A stretch of 64,000 nt of DNA, from contig CM077674.1 of assembly GCA_039707655.1 (NCBI GenBank), positions 236,817,904 to 236,881,903 on the forward strand, written 5' to 3'. How positions within the stretch are numbered: position 1 is the first letter of the stretch; every line of letters begins with the position of its first letter. A program made the position numbers and the translations under genes. Below, in pieces: positions 44,220-57,569 of this stretch. This stretch comes from Elymus sibiricus (taxonomy: Eukaryota; Streptophyta; Magnoliopsida; Poales; Poaceae). The notes below the pieces were generated by a model. The model was not told where the DNA came from and did no database searches. It was given only the letters and a program-made list of their open reading frames with translations.

Positions 44220-47200
44220 TGTAGCGACCTGACCCGAAACGGTCGAATCTCCGGTGTTTCCGTACCATCCCAAGATCATGCTGGTACACACACGGTACAT
44301 CAATGTATATATCAAGAGTTCAATCACAACTGCTTTATTAATCGAAATCTCATATCGAGTCCTTTATTACAATAAGGATTACAATAAAGTGGCTGAAGGC
44401 CAACTCATGAGATAAACTAATCAAAATCTTGCGGAAGCTTCAAAGGTAGTTGAGTCCATCTGACTCCAAGGGCATCTCACCGAGCGTAGAGCGTATCCTC
44501 ACTCCTGGTCGGAAAAGTACTCTGCAACATGATACGTTGCAGCCGTGTAGGTCAGCATATTGAATATGCCGGCAAGTCACAAAAGAGAGGGGGAAAATAA
44601 TCATCTATTCTATATGCATATATGGCAGGTGGGGCTGAAAGTTAAGTTTAGCGTAAAGCAAATTTTCCTACAACAAGAGAGGGGCAAAGCGAAAATTATT
44701 ACTACCATGTTGGTTGATTAATGAGAAGGTTCCACCAACCATTTCTCATACCCAATAATACCCACATCATTATAATTATTTGTGTTGAGAATTCCTGATA
44801 GTTTCAGTTCCTTTGGCTCAAGTTGTCCATGACCGTGGACACGGCTAATCGATTAGGTTTGGTACTCTGCAGAGTTTTGCACACGTTCCCCACAAGATTT
44901 GATCGCCTCCGTTGAAGTCCTCGCACTGCAGTGTGTTTGAGAACCGGATGATCAAAACATGGTCTTCTAAAGGGTTCCTCTGAGACACTGTCGGTGCCCA
45001 TCCTTTCCTACCGTTCGTCTACTTCTCGTAGCACCGCCCGTCCAGAGTCGCCACGATGTCCAACCAAGCCAGAGCCCATAATGGCTTGTGGCTGTGCAGG
45101 TAAGCCTCGGGTCTTGAAGTATCCATCCATCTCTTTGTGCATGGGTGGACCTTTCCGCATGAATACTGGCGCTTCTCCAGCATCATCTAGGCAAATCCAC
45201 TGGTTTCTCCAGGGTGCCGTTCATACCGTCATCCACCCAGAGGTGTATTGCATCTTGAGGTCTTGAAAATTCTTGGAGTCTTGAGTCTTTATCATTAAGT
45301 TCTCACAACACTCATGAAACACTCAACCACACTCCGTCTACTAAAAGCATAGCAAAATAAAATAACGCCCCGGGTCAAAGTAACAAGGGTGTTGGGGTAC
45401 CTACCACATGATACTACTCAAGTAACCAAATTTCCAAGTACCTACTTTGCATGCAATGGGTGGAAGGGTAGAACTAATGCAATTTGAAAACATAGGTAAT
45501 AACATGATCAATGTGAACTTGCCTTGCTGACGATCTTCGTACTCGAGTGACTCTAGATAACAAGCCTCGCACTCCGGATGATCTAACGAATCAAACAATT
45601 ACACAATCAGCATAACCATAACACAACTTACACTAACAGCAAGGTAAACTAATAATACTAAAACAATCAATAGCACAATCAAAAGAAAAGAAAACCAAAA
45701 CAAATAGAAAGCCTCTCAAATTTTGTGGCAAAGCTTCTACTAAAACAAAACATGACAAGAATTGTTTTCAGCAACTAATATATAAATAACAGAAAGTAAA
45801 ATTAAAAGTTTTATTAGAAAACAGAAAGTATTTCACCATAAATCTTTTATGCAAAAAAGAACTACTATAAACCTATTATAAAACACCACATAAAGTGGAA
45901 ACAATGTTTTCCTACTAAAACAAAGAACAAAACAATAAAAATATTTTTATTAACATAAAATAAATCACCTAATGCTAAACAACATAAAACTAAAAGAAAT
46001 ATGACAGAAATTTAAAATAAAACAGAATCAAAACAAAGTAGAACAAAATAAAACAAATTAACCCTAAAAGAAAATAAACAGAATCTGTTTTGCTAAAAAC
46101 ACTATTTTAAAATATACTAAAAATTCCCCTATTGAACAGGGTGATAAAACTAACTAATACAAAACAGTAGCAAAAAGAATCACTCAAAAATATATTTTTA
46201 AACTCAAGATATTCAGATTCTAGTGATTTGAACAAATTCAAAATAATTCAAACTTAAATGTCCAGAATTTGAAATCTAAAGTTACTGTCATAAACTACAT
46301 AAAATTTGTGAACTACTGCAAAAAGAATCACTCAAAAAAAGTAAACCTATTAAAAGATATTAAGATTTTAAAATCAGAACTATTCTGTTTTCTAAAACAG
46401 AAACAGAGAAAAAAAAAACTTAACTAACGAACGGCTACGTGTCATGCTGTGATTGGCCGAAGCGTGCGCGTGCGGGAGCTAACGAGTGAACGTTCGCAAA
46501 TTAAAACAAAACGGTTCGGGCACTTAACGTACGCCTCGGCTTCTAATCTCACGCGTCGATCTTAGATCCGAGGGCTCAGAGAGGGGGTGGGGTGCTCACA
46601 GTGGGGTGGCGGTGCTCCGGCGATGATCGACGGCGGTGGAGCTTCGGGCGTGGACGGGGACGACGCTCCGGTGGTCGGGGACGGCGTCCGAGGCTACCAA
46701 ACGGCGGCGGGGATCCTCCGGCGTCGATTGGCGGTGGAGTTGGAGCTTGGGGGCGTCGGCGTTGAGCTCCACGAGCTCGGGGAGCTTCAGGTGGTGGAGC
46801 CGAACTCCGGCGATGGTGGGGCGGCGTTCTGGCGAGGGAAGCTCGGGATGTTGGGCAAAAACCGAACGAGGAGGAGCTCCTATATTTATAGGGGGCCTCG
46901 GGAGCGAAGATTAGGCAAGGGAGAGGGAGATCCGGTCGGATCCGATCGGATTCCGGCGAGGCAAGGAAAGAGAAGGAGAAGGAAGGAGAAGACCGCGACG
47001 GGGAAGAGATCGGGCGGTGGGTCCCGCAGTCAGAGAGAGAGAAGAGGCGGGCGATAGATCGGTGCCCGATCCGAAGGATCTTCGGATCTGATCCGGAGTG
47101 GATCGGGCCGCCACTATTCCTATTGGGCCTCGGATACGATTCCGTTTTTAAAACATTTTCCTAATATTCAAAAACAGGAAAGAAAACAAATAAAAGGAAA

Positions 47201-47621
47201 AAGTATACAGGGTAAAATATATAGGTATTACATACCAAAATTCTCAGAAAAATAAATGCCACACGATGAACATTTTTCCACGGACAAATAAAATACTTTT
47301 TAAAACAGTATTTTCAGAAATGCTTAAATTGGTTTTATCCCTTTTGCAAATATTTTTCAAATAACCCCCCTGGTTATTATAGTTCAAAAGTTTCACAGAA
47401 ATACCCCTGGTGTGGAGGGTCATGTTCCTCCTCTCCTATTTGAAATATTTTAGGGGTTTGCAAATCTTTGAAAAGCAAAAGCAAAAGAATAGAAATGAAT
47501 TTCCATCTTTTCAAATAAGAACTCCAGATTTTTATTCACTCACAAATATTATGCAAACAATATGATGTGATGCTTAACTATATTTCATAACATTCCAAAA
47601 ATGAAATTTTGGGATGTTACA
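44220..47621 (-). repeat. 3' LTR of the young Gypsy (3402 bp)
   Basis: It has TG/CA borders. An AT-rich middle (45600-46430) and a GC-rich block (46430-47110) are notable. Differences from the other LTR were seen at 45074, 45141, 45333, 45974, 46038 and 46548. The plus-strand GC-rich open frames at 46587-47057 are antisense to the element and not accepted as genes. Confidence 0.93.
46881..46890 (-). promoter_or_regulatory. Candidate TATA box in the 3' LTR copy
   Basis: TATAAATATA on the minus strand lies inside the GC-rich block. The equivalent in the 5' LTR (55822-55831) would be the functional promoter of the element. Confidence 0.55.
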
Positions 47622-47640
47622 AACCTACCCACCTTAAGAT
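47622..47640 (-). other. Polypurine tract of the young Gypsy
   Basis: On the minus strand TCTTAAGGTGGGTAGGTT abuts the 3' LTR start. It is the expected site for plus-strand priming, and it overlaps the gag-pol stop. Confidence 0.7.
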
Positions 47641-50600
47641 GAATCTCGCCCTCGAGATTCGGGTTGGCTAGAAAATAGGTGCGGGTGGTCTCGACGAAGA
47701 TCTTCTTCTCGTTCCCAGGTGGCTTCTTCCTCGGTGTGGTGACTCCACAGAACCTTGCAGAACTTGATGATCTTGCTGCGGGTAACTCTGTTGGCAGTCT
47801 CGAGGATCCTGACGGGTTTCTCCTCATAGGTCAGATCACTGTCAAGCTGTATGGCCTCTAGGGGCACTGTGTCTCTCAAAGGAATATCAGCCATCTCAGC
47901 ATGGCATTTCTTCAACTGGGAAACATGGAAGACATCGTGAACTCCGGACAATCCTTCCGGCAATTCCAGCTTATATGCCACTTCGCCTCTACGTTCAAGA
48001 ATTTTGTAGGGGCCTATAAATCGGGGTGCTAACTTTCCTTTAACACCAAACCTCTTGATTCCTCGAAGTGGGGACACACGGAGATATGCTCGGTCTCCCA
48101 CTTCGTATGTCACCTCCTTGCGTTTGCTATCAGCATAGCTCTTCTGTCTGGACTGGGCTATCTTGAGTCGGTCACGAATCAGCTTGACCTTCTCTTCAGA
48201 ATCTCGGATAAGATCGGGACCAAAAAGTTTTCGGTCTCCAACACCATCCCACAACAATGGTGTTCTGCACCTCCTTCCATATAAAGCTTCGAAAGGGGCC
48301 ATCTTCAGACTGGTCTGATAACTATTGTTGTATGAGAACTCTGCATAAGGTAGGTTATCGTCCCAACTAGACCCATAGTCTAGCGCACAAGCTCTCAACA
48401 TGTCCTCCAGAATCTGGTTGACTCTCTCGGTCTGTCCATCTGTCTGCGGATGAAATGCTGTACTGAACTCCAGCCTTGTACCTAAAGTTTCATGTAACTG
48501 ATGCCAAAACTTTGAGGTAAATTGTGTTCCTCTATCTGACACGATACTCCTCGGAACTCCATGCAGACATACGATCCTGGTCATATATATCTTGGCTAAC
48601 TTAGCACTGGTATAGGTGGTCTTCACTGGAATGAAATGAGCCACCTTGGTCAAGCGATCGACCACTACCCAGATGGAATCATAACCTGAACGGGTCCTGG
48701 GTAATCCTGTGATGAAGTCCATACCAAGCTTCTCCCATTTCCACTCGGGTATCGGCAAAGGTTGAAGTAACCCTGCTGGTTTCTGATGTTCTGCCTTTAC
48801 TCGCTGACAAACATCACATACTGCGACATGCTCGGCAATATCCTTCTTCATACCTGTCCACCAGAAACTTTCCTTCAAGTCCAGATACATCTTGGTGTTG
48901 CCTGGGTGTATCGAGTATGGCGAATCGTGGGCTTCTTGAAGTATCAACTTCCTGAGCTCTGGGTCATTGGGCACATAGATACGGTCCTCAAACCATAGGG
49001 TTCCGTGTTCATCCTCACGAAAACCTTTAGCTTTCCCATCCTTCATTCTTTGCTTTATCTCAGCTATTTCCTTGTCCGACTTCTGGGCTTCACGGATTCT
49101 ACCGGTCAAAGTGGATTGAATCTCTAGTGTGGCAACATATCCTCTTGGAACTATCTCCAATTTGAGCTCTCTGAGATCGTCGGCTAACTCCTGGGGTAAT
49201 CCTCCTGCTATGAGTGTGTTCACATAACTCTTACGGCTCAAAGCATCTGCTACAACATTTGCCTTCCCTGGATGGTAGTGCAATCTCATGTCATAGTCCT
49301 TGATCAACTCTAGCCATCTCCTCTGTCTGAGGTTCAACTCCTTCTGCGTGAAGATATACTTCAGGCTCTTGTGATCAGTGTAAATATCACAACTATTTCC
49401 GATAAGGAAATGTCTCCAGGTCTTGAGTGCGTGCACTACGGCTGCTAACTCCAAATCATGGGTGGCATAGTTCAACTCATGAGGTCGTAGCTGTCTGGAT
49501 GCATATGCTACAACTTTTCCCTCTTGCATGAGTACTCCTCCAAGTCCTTGACGTGAAGCATCACAATAAACCTGGAAGTCCTTCCGAATGTTCGGCAAAA
49601 TCAACACTGGGGCTGTGACCAAACGTTTCTTCAACTCCTGGAAACTGGCCTCACATTCCTCGGTCCAAATATACTTAGACTCTTTCTTCAATAACTCCGT
49701 CATGGGCTTGGCTATCTTCGAGAAGTTCTCGATAAACCTCCGATAATATCCGGCAAGTCCGAGGAAACTGCGGATCTCCTTAACTGAGGTGGGTGACTTC
49801 CACTCGGTAACTGCTACAACCTTAGCAGGATCCACGGCTATTCCATCTCCAGAAATAATGTGTCCAAGAAATCCAACTTCCTTCAACCAAAATTCGCATT
49901 TGCTGAACTTGGCATATAACTGATGCTCTCTGAGCTTCTCCAGAACTAAACGCAAGTGTTCCTTGTGTTCTTCCTCGCTCTTGGAGAATATCAATATATC
50001 ATCGATGAACACCACGACAAACTTGTCCAGATATTCCATAAATACCTTGTTCATCATACTCATGAAATAGGCAGGAGCATTAGTCAAACCAAAGGACATG
50101 ACTGTATACTCATATAGGCCATACCTTGTGGTGAAGGCTGTTTTGGGTATATCCTGTTCACGAATTTTCAACTGATGATACCCTGATCGAAGATCGATCT
50201 TGGAGAACACTTTGGCTCCAACTAGTTGATCAAACAAGTCGTTAATCATCGGCAGAGGGTACTTGTTCTTGATAGTCACCTCGTTCAATGCACGATAATC
50301 GACTACCATTCTCAAGGTTTTATCCTTCTTCTCTACCAAAAGAACTGGGGCTCCCCAAGGTGAAGAACTTGGGCGAATATACCCCTTGTCCAATAACTCC
50401 TTAATCTGCTTCTTGATTTCTTCTAAGTCATTTGCGGGCATCCTATAGGGTCTCTTGGATATTGGGGCTGTCCCTGGCAATAACTCAATCAGGAACTCAA
50501 TCTCTCTATCCGGTGGCATGCCTGGCAATTCCTCCGGGAATACATCTGGGAAGTCTTGTACTACCGGCATTTCCTCCTGAACAACTCCTGTAAGGGAATT

Positions 50601-52076
50601 CACCCGCGTACTCTTCGGTGTGCGTCGGGATACATACTTAATCCTCTTCTGTTCTGGGGTGGTGAGCAAAATAGACTTGCTGGGACAGTCAAGGTTTCCT
50701 TCATACTTGGTCATCCAATCCATGCCTAGGATTACATCCAATCCCTGTGACTCTAAGACGATGAGGTCGGTGGGAAATACATGGTTACCAATGTTGAGTT
50801 TCAATGCGTGGCATCCTATCCCTGCCGTCATCATGCCTCCTGGGGAACTGACCTTAATGGGCTGACTAAGGGTTCTAGTGGGCAAACCGTACTTTTCCAC
50901 AACTACCCTTGATATGAATGAATGAGTTGCACCAGAATCAAAAAGTACCAATACAGGACGTGAATGCAACAAAAACTTACCAACCACAGTCTCGGGCTGA
51001 TCATAGACTTCCTCCACATCAATGTGGTTCACCCGAGCACGGGGAAATGGATTGGGCTTCTTAGCTGATGAGTTGCCGTTGCCATTGCCGTTTCCATTTC
51101 CCTGCTTGTTCTGGGGACATTTAGTGGCATAGTGCCCTGTCTTCTGGCACTTGAAGCAGGTGATATGGCTCAGATCCTTCTGAGCTGGGGCGGGACGGTG
51201 CTGGTTGCCATTGCCATTTCCACTGCCATTTTTGAAATTGCCATTGTTGGGGCGATTATTCCCATTTCCTCCATGGTTGTGGCCTCCATGGTTGTGCACG
51301 GCATGAGTGTGTCCTCCATACTTACCGGTCCCTGATCCGGTATTCCCTGAGTACGGGGAGTAGCGGGGCTTCTGCTGAGCTCCAGAGTAAGACTTCCCCT
51401 GTCCATATTTCCTCTTGCGACTCTCAATTTGCTGCTGCTTACCCTCCAAGATGAGGGCCTTGTCTACCAGCTCCTGGTAGTTGTTGAAAGTAGCCACAAT
51501 CAGCTGCATGCTCAACTCATCGTTGAGTCCCTCCAGGAACTTCTCTTGCTTGGCTGCATCATTCGCCACATCTCCTGGTGCATAACGAGCCAACATGCTG
51601 AATTCGTCCACATATTGGGCCACAGAGCGATTCCCCTGGCGTAAGTTGCGGAACTCACGCTTCTTCAGACTCATGGCTCCAGCTGAGACATGAGCGGTGC
51701 GGAAAGCCTGCTTGAACTGCTCCCAAGTCACACCGGCCATGGGGTACGTGGTGGTGTAGTTCTCCCACCATGAAGCTGCTGGGCCTTCAAGTTGATGTGC
51801 GGCAAAACGCACTTTCTCAGCCTCAGTGCATCCAGCGGTGATGAGTTCCCTCTCCATCTTGCGAAGCCAGTCATCTGCCACAATGGGCTCAGTGCTGCTG
51901 GAGAAGGTCAGTGGGTTCAGCCTCAGAAAACGGGTGAGGTTGTCGGCCTGGGGTGGAGGGTTGTTGTTGTTGTTGGCCTGATTCTGAATCAACAGCTGCA
52001 TCAAGGTATTCTGCTGCTGGATGAGTTGGGCGAGTTCCGGGGGAAAGTTGGTGCTGGGGTCACGTCTCGGGGGCAT
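47634..52076 (-). CDS. Intact Gypsy gag-pol polyprotein with chromodomain
   Basis: It is a single frame of 1480 residues without stops. Gag occupies about 1-300 ([28 protein letters not shown]), with a His/Gly/Asn-rich stretch at 255-300 and a CCHC knuckle [14 protein letters not shown] at ~307-320. Aspartic protease [10 protein letters not shown] lies near 380. Reverse transcriptase spans about 545-720, with [10 protein letters not shown] and FIDDILIF near 690. RNase H follows to ~945 ([16 protein letters not shown]). The integrase has its HHCC zinc region (~1049-1090, ending CDVC) and catalytic blocks [15 protein letters not shown] and [11 protein letters not shown] chromodomain-like end, [20 protein letters not shown], lies near 1436-1455. 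It makes particles, copies the RNA and inserts it. All core motifs look intact, so the element may still be competent, subject to silencing. Confidence 0.95.
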   Translation of the reverse strand: MPPRRDPSTNFPPELAQLIQQQNTLMQLLIQNQANNNNNPPPQADNLTRFLRLNPLTFSSSTEPIVADDWLRKMERELITAGCTEAEKVRFAAHQLEGPAASWWENYTTTYPMAGVTWEQFKQAFRTAHVSAGAMSLKKREFRNLRQGNRSVAQYVDEFSMLARYAPGDVANDAAKQEKFLEGLNDELSMQLIVATFNNYQELVDKALILEGKQQQIESRKRKYGQGKSYSGAQQKPRYSPYSGNTGSGTGKYGGHTHAVHNHGGHNHGGNGNNRPNNGNFKNGSGNGNGNQHRPAPAQKDLSHITCFKCQKTGHYATKCPQNKQGNGNGNGNGNSSAKKPNPFPRARVNHIDVEEVYDQPETVVGKFLLHSRPVLVLFDSGATHSFISRVVVEKYGLPTRTLSQPIKVSSPGGMMTAGIGCHALKLNIGNHVFPTDLIVLESQGLDVILGMDWMTKYEGNLDCPSKSILLTTPEQKRIKYVSRRTPKSTRVNSLTGVVQEEMPVVQDFPDVFPEELPGMPPDREIEFLIELLPGTAPISKRPYRMPANDLEEIKKQIKELLDKGYIRPSSSPWGAPVLLVEKKDKTLRMVVDYRALNEVTIKNKYPLPMINDLFDQLVGAKVFSKIDLRSGYHQLKIREQDIPKTAFTTRYGLYEYTVMSFGLTNAPAYFMSMMNKVFMEYLDKFVVVFIDDILIFSKSEEEHKEHLRLVLEKLREHQLYAKFSKCEFWLKEVGFLGHIISGDGIAVDPAKVVAVTEWKSPTSVKEIRSFLGLAGYYRRFIENFSKIAKPMTELLKKESKYIWTEECEASFQELKKRLVTAPVLILPNIRKDFQVYCDASRQGLGGVLMQEGKVVAYASRQLRPHELNYATHDLELAAVVHALKTWRHFLIGNSCDIYTDHKSLKYIFTQKELNLRQRRWLELIKDYDMRLHYHPGKANVVADALSRKSYVNTLIAGGLPQELADDLRELKLEIVPRGYVATLEIQSTLTGRIREAQKSDKEIAEIKQRMKDGKAKGFREDEHGTLWFEDRIYVPNDPELRKLILQEAHDSPYSIHPGNTKMYLDLKESFWWTGMKKDIAEHVAVCDVCQRVKAEHQKPAGLLQPLPIPEWKWEKLGMDFITGLPRTRSGYDSIWVVVDRLTKVAHFIPVKTTYTSAKLAKIYMTRIVCLHGVPRSIVSDRGTQFTSKFWHQLHETLGTRLEFSTAFHPQTDGQTERVNQILEDMLRACALDYGSSWDDNLPYAEFSYNNSYQTSLKMAPFEALYGRRCRTPLLWDGVGDRKLFGPDLIRDSEEKVKLIRDRLKIAQSRQKSYADSKRKEVTYEVGDRAYLRVSPLRGIKRFGVKGKLAPRFIGPYKILERRGEVAYKLELPEGLSGVHDVFHVSQLKKCHAEMADIPLRDTVPLEAIQLDSDLTYEEKPVRILETANRVTRSKIIKFCKVLWSHHTEEEATWEREEDLRRDHPHLFSSQPESRGRDSS

Positions 52077-52297
52077 CTGGTGTTTTCAGAGTGATGAGAA
52101 TTAGAATAGAACAAGGGTCTAAAGAGAAAATTCACTACCCATATGCAATGCAACAAACATTAACACACCAAACACTCATTCATTTATTCAACTCAAAAGG
52201 TTCACACTCGAGATACAAGTCTCATCACAAACGAAACATCGACCTACGATTCAACGAGAAAATAAAAGATACATGGTGGTCATGTCTAAAGTTCTCC

Positions 52298-53008
52298 TCA
52301 AAACTCCATGGTCGTGCGTCCTCCTCCGGTGGTGCTCTCTTCATAGTCGTCCTGGTTGCTGATCAAAGGGGCATCATCACCTTCAGGGTGAAGGTTTTCT
52401 CCCATGTCCAGTTGCTCCTCCAGATTTGCAACGAGAGTCTTCAGGTTCTTGATCCTCTCTAAGAAGTCCTTCACTTCATCTTCGTGCTCGTAGTGGGCTT
52501 CTCGTGCTGCATCTTCGAGTTCAAGTTCACGGGTCTTCAGCTGCTTGATCGTCTTCGTGTCCTTTCATACACGGAGCTCCAGGGTCCTGATGTGTGTCTC
52601 CAATGTTTCGACATAAGCACGAATGGGGTCTTCAGTCATGGTGTTTATGATTTCTCCATCTGCACATCTGCGGCAGACCATGCTGAGTCCTGGCGAAATG
52701 GGACAGCCTCTGTATTCTTCCTGGATACGTCCGAGGGCGCGGTGAATCGCCATGTTCCTTCCGAGAATCCAGCTGGGTGCCACAAACTTGAAATTTATGG
52801 GCTCTCTGCGATTTCCGAATGTCTTTCCGGGGATATGCACCTCGATCCTGTAGCGAGTGTCTGCTGCAAAAGACATGATAGCAGTCCCGGTGATGCTTGG
52901 CACAGCAATCCTTACGTCCTTTGTGATCTGCACCAGCTCTTTGCCGAAAGGCATGGTTGCGTCCGGCTGGCAAAACTCTGTGAACAAAACTGGGTGGAAG
53001 GTGGCCAT
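52298..53008 (-). pseudogene. Accessory ORF upstream of gag in the young Gypsy, one stop
   Basis: The frame opens MATFHPVLFTEFCQPDATMP at 53008, runs to a TGA at 52565-52567, and continues in frame to a stop at 52298. This gives about 236 codons with one nonsense codon. The first ~140 residues look globular (IRIAVPSITG-like beta pattern, KFVAPSWILGRNMAIHRALG, CRRCADGEIIN). The last ~90 form an acidic coiled coil (EDEVKDFLERIKNLKTLVAN). It sits between the primer site and gag on the same strand, with no overlap. I recognise no named domain. Such an ORF is not part of the standard Gypsy set. In an element this young, the single stop could be a recent mutation, a bypassed codon or an assembly error. 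Confidence 0.6.
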
Positions 53009-53144
53009 CTAAAAATGTTGGAAAATCGGAGAGAAGTCAGAAATGAGAAGATGAGAATATAGGAGAATTTTAAAGACATAAGTAAAATGGTTTTCTTCCT
53101 AAGGCTTTTCCAATCCTAGAGGTTACGTCCTACGGTCAGCGTGT

Positions 53145-53156
53145 GCTCTGATACCA
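53145..53156 (-). other. Primer binding site (initiator tRNA-Met type) of the young Gypsy
   Basis: TGGTATCAGAGC on the minus strand lies four bases inside the 5' LTR border at 53161. Confidence 0.9.
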
Positions 53157-53160
53157 TATC

Positions 53161-56100
53161 TGTAGCGACCTGACCCGAAACGGTCGAATCTCCGGTGTTT
53201 CCGTACCATCCCAAGATCATGCTGGTACACACACGGTACATCAATGTATATATCAAGAGTTCAATCACAACTGCTTTATTAATCGAAATCTCATATCGAG
53301 TCCTTTATTACAATAAGGATTACAATAAAGTGGCTGAAGGCCAACTCATGAGATAAACTAATCAAAATCTTGCGGAAGCTTCAAAGGTAGTTGAGTCCAT
53401 CTGACTCCAAGGGCATCTCACCGAGCGTAGAGCGTATCCTCACTCCTGGTCGGAAAAGTACTCTGCAACATGATACGTTGCAGCCGTGTAGGTCAGCATA
53501 TTGAATATGCCGGCAAGTCACAAAAGAGAGGGGGAAAATAATCATCTATTCTATATGCATATATGGCAGGTGGGGCTGAAAGTTAAGTTTAGCGTAAAGC
53601 AAATTTTCCTACAACAAGAGAGGGGCAAAGCGAAAATTATTACTACCATGTTGGTTGATTAATGAGAAGGTTCCACCAACCATTTCTCATACCCAATAAT
53701 ACCCACATCATTATAATTATTTGTGTTGAGAATTCCTGATAGTTTCAGTTCCTTTGGCTCAAGTTGTCCATGACCGTGGACACGGCTAATCGATTAGGTT
53801 TGGTACTCTGCAGAGTTTTGCACACGTTCCCCACAAGATTTGATCGCCTCCGTTGAAGTCCTCGCACTGCAGTGTGTTTGAGAACCGGATGATCAAAACA
53901 TGGTCTTCTAAAGGGTTCCTCTGAGACACTGTCGGTGCCCATCCTTTCCTACCGTTCGTCTACTTCTCGTAGCACCGCCCGTCCAGAGTCGCCACGATGT
54001 CCAACCAAGCCAGATCCCATAATGGCTTGTGGCTGTGCAGGTAAGCCTCGGGTCTTGAAGTATCCATCCATCTCTTTGTGCCTGGGTGGACCTTTCCGCA
54101 TGAATACTGGCGCTTCTCCAGCATCATCTAGGCAAATCCACTGGTTTCTCCAGGGTGCCGTTCATACCGTCATCCACCCAGAGGTGTATTGCATCTTGAG
54201 GTCTTGAAAATTCTTGGAGTCTTGAGTCTTTATCATTAAGTTCTCACAACACTCATGAAACACTCAACCACACCCCGTCTACTAAAAGCATAGCAAAATA
54301 AAATAACGCCCCGGGTCAAAGTAACAAGGGTGTTGGGGTACCTACCACATGATACTACTCAAGTAACCAAATTTCCAAGTACCTACTTTGCATGCAATGG
54401 GTGGAAGGGTAGAACTAATGCAATTTGAAAACATAGGTAATAACATGATCAATGTGAACTTGCCTTGCTGACGATCTTCGTACTCGAGTGACTCTAGATA
54501 ACAAGCCTCGCACTCCGGATGATCTAACGAATCAAACAATTACACAATCAGCATAACCATAACACAACTTACACTAACAGCAAGGTAAACTAATAATACT
54601 AAAACAATCAATAGCACAATCAAAAGAAAAGAAAACCAAAACAAATAGAAAGCCTCTCAAATTTTGTGGCAAAGCTTCTACTAAAACAAAACATGACAAG
54701 AATTGTTTTCAGCAACTAATATATAAATAACAGAAAGTAAAATTAAAAGTTTTATTAGAAAACAGAAAGTATTTCACCATAAATCTTTTATGCAAAAAAG
54801 AACTACTATAAACCTATTATAAAACACCACATAAAGTGGAAACAATGTTTTCCTACTAAAACAAAGAACAAAACAATAAAAATATTTTTATTAACATAAA
54901 ATAAATCACCTAATTCTAAACAACATAAAACTAAAAGAAATATGACAGAAATTTAAAATAAAACAGAATCAAAACAAACTAGAACAAAATAAAACAAATT
55001 AACCCTAAAAGAAAATAAACAGAATCTGTTTTGCTAAAAACACTATTTTAAAATATACTAAAAATTCCCCTATTGAACAGGGTGATAAAACTAACTAATA
55101 CAAAACAGTAGCAAAAAGAATCACTCAAAAATATATTTTTAAACTCAAGATATTCAGATTCTAGTGATTTGAACAAATTCAAAATAATTCAAACTTAAAT
55201 GTCCAGAATTTGAAATCTAAAGTTACTGTCATAAACTACATAAAATTTGTGAACTACTGCAAAAAGAATCACTCAAAAAAAGTAAACCTATTAAAAGATA
55301 TTAAGATTTTAAAATCAGAACTATTCTGTTTTCTAAAACAGAAACAGAGAAAAAAAAAACTTAACTAACGAACGGCTACGTGTCATGCTGTGATTGGCCG
55401 AAGCGTGCGCGTGCGGGAGCTAACGAGTGAACGTTCGCAAATTAAAACAAAACGGTTCGGGCACTTAACGTACGCCTCGGCTTCTAATGTCACGCGTCGA
55501 TCTTAGATCCGAGGGCTCAGAGAGGGGGTGGGGTGCTCACAGTGGGGTGGCGGTGCTCCGGCGATGATCGACGGCGGTGGAGCTTCGGGCGTGGACGGGG
55601 ACGACGCTCCGGTGGTCGGGGACGGCGTCCGAGGCTACCAAACGGCGGCGGGGATCCTCCGGCGTCGATTGGCGGTGGAGTTGGAGCTTGGGGGCGTCGG
55701 CGTTGAGCTCCACGAGCTCGGGGAGCTTCAGGTGGTGGAGCCGAACTCCGGCGATGGTGGGGCGGCGTTCTGGCGAGGGAAGCTCGGGATGTTGGGCAAA
55801 AACCGAACGAGGAGGAGCTCCTATATTTATAGGGGGCCTCGGGAGCGAAGATTAGGCAAGGGAGAGGGAGATCCGGTCGGATCCGATCGGATTCCGGCGA
55901 GGCAAGGAAAGAGAAGGAGAAGGAAGGAGAAGACCGCGACGGGGAAGAGATCGGGCGGTGGGTCCCGCAGTCAGAGAGAGAGAAGAGGCGGGCGATAGAT
56001 CGGTGCCCGATCCGAAGGATCTTCGGATCTGATCCGGAGTGGATCGGGCCGCCACTATTCCTATTGGGCCTCGGATACGATTCCGTTTTTAAAACATTTT

Positions 56101-56562
56101 CCTAATATTCAAAAACAGGAAAGAAAACAAATAAAAGGAAAAAGTATACAGGGTAAAATATATAGGTATTACATACCAAAATTCTCAGAAAAATAAATGC
56201 CACACGATGAACATTTTTCCACGGACAAATAAAATACTTTTTAAAACAGTATTTTCAGAAATGCTTAAATTGGTTTTATCCCTTTTGCAAATATTTTTCA
56301 AATAACCCCCCTGGTTATTATAGTTCAAAAGTTTCACAGAAATACCCCTGGTGTGGAGGGTCATGTTCCTCCTCTCCTATTTGAAATATTTTAGGGGTTT
56401 GCAAATCTTTGAAAAGCAAAAGCAAAAGAATAGAAATGAATTTCCATCTTTTCAAATAAGAACTCCAGATTTTTATTCACTCACAAATATTATGCAAACA
56501 ATATGATGTGATGCTTAACTATATTTCATAACATTCCAAAAATGAAATTTTGGGATGTTACA
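53161..56562 (-). repeat. 5' LTR of the young Gypsy (3402 bp)
   Basis: It is the same length as its partner and nearly identical to it. It carries the candidate promoter TATAAATATA at 55822-55831 on the minus strand. Open frames within it match those of the other LTR simply because the sequence is duplicated. Confidence 0.93.
55822..55831 (-). promoter_or_regulatory. Candidate TATA box in the 5' LTR of the young Gypsy
   Basis: TATAAATATA in the transcribed sense, within a GC-rich block. This is the best candidate for the promoter that would drive the gag-pol RNA. Confidence 0.55.
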
Positions 56563-57540
56563 TCTCCCATCTTGGGGGGAGTTATCGTCATCAACCTCTT
56601 CACCAGCACCATCTCATCTAAAACCCTAGTTTATCTCTTGTATCCGATCTTTGTCTCAAAACCTCAGATTGATACCTGTGGGTTGCTAGTAGTGTTGATT
56701 ACTCCTTGTAGTTGATACTATATGGTTTACTTGGTGGAAGAGATTATGTTCAGATCCATTATGATATTCATTACCTCTCTGATCATGAACATGTTTGCCA
56801 TGTGTGAGTAACTTCGTTATTGAGGTCACGGGAGAAATCATGTTGCAAGTAATCATGTGAAATTGACATGTGTTCGGTATTTTGATATTATGTATGTTGT
56901 GATTCCCTTAGTAGTGTCATGTGAACGTCGACTACATGGCACTTCACCATTCACTGGGCCTAAGGGAATGCATTGTGGAGTAGTTATTAGATGATGGGTT
57001 GCTAGAGTGACAGAAGCTTAAACCCTAGTCTATGCGTTACTTCGTAAGGGGCCGATTTGGATCCCAAAAGTTTAATGCTATGGTTAGATGTTTATCTTAA
57101 TTCTTTCTCGTAGTTGCGGATGATTGCGAGGGGGTTAACCATAAGTAGGTTATTTGTTCAAGTAAGAACAGTACCTAAGCACCGGTCCACCCACATATCA
57201 AACTATCAAAGTAGCGAACACCGAACAACTATGCATGATGAACGTGACTAGATGAATTCCCGTGTACCCTCAAGAACACTTTGCTCTCTATTAGAAACCA
57301 TTTCAGCCTGTCCTTTGCCTCAAAAGGATTGGGCTACCTTGCTGCACACTTGTCACCGTTACCGTTACTTGCTTGTTACGAAACACCTTGCTACTTAACA
57401 ATCTGTTACTGACTATTTCAGTGCCTGCAGAAATTACCTTGCTGAAATCTGCTTGTCATTTCCTTCTGCTCCTCGTTGGGATCGACATTCTTACTTATCG
57501 AAAGGACTACAATTGAACCCCATGCGCTTGCGGGTCATCA
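56563..57540 (+). repeat. Athila-type 5' LTR, second part
   Basis: It resumes at the duplicated TCTCC after the young Gypsy and continues the cat-cat-rich sequence left at 44219. It ends near ...gcgggtcatca, about ten bases before the primer site. Confidence 0.75.
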
Positions 57541-57551
57541 AGGGTCTTTTC

Positions 57552-57569
57552 TGGCGCCGTTGCCGGGGA
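57552..57569 (+). other. Primer binding site (tRNA-Asp type) of the Athila-type element
   Basis: TGGCGCCGTTGCCGGGGA is the usual primer sequence of plant Athila-type Gypsy elements. Confidence 0.88.

Larger units (their letters stand above)
44220..56562 (-). mobile_element. Young chromodomain Gypsy element, probably Tekay lineage
   Basis: Both LTRs are 3402 bp (44220-47621 and 53161-56562) and, by eye, differ at only six positions. A perfect 5-bp duplication TCTCC flanks it (44215-44219, 56563-56567). On the minus strand the LTR starts TGTAACATCCC and ends GGTCGCTACA. The order is 5' LTR (56562-53161), primer site, an accessory ORF with one stop, intact gag-pol, polypurine tract, 3' LTR. The Gypsy order (RT before integrase) and a C-terminal chromodomain place it with chromoviruses; the Tekay assignment is my best reading. 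Confidence 0.93.

Noticed and set aside
46587..47057. 156-codon plus-strand ORF repeated at 55528-55998
   Set aside because: It is antisense inside the LTR, GC-rich and low in complexity. It recurs only because the LTR is duplicated.
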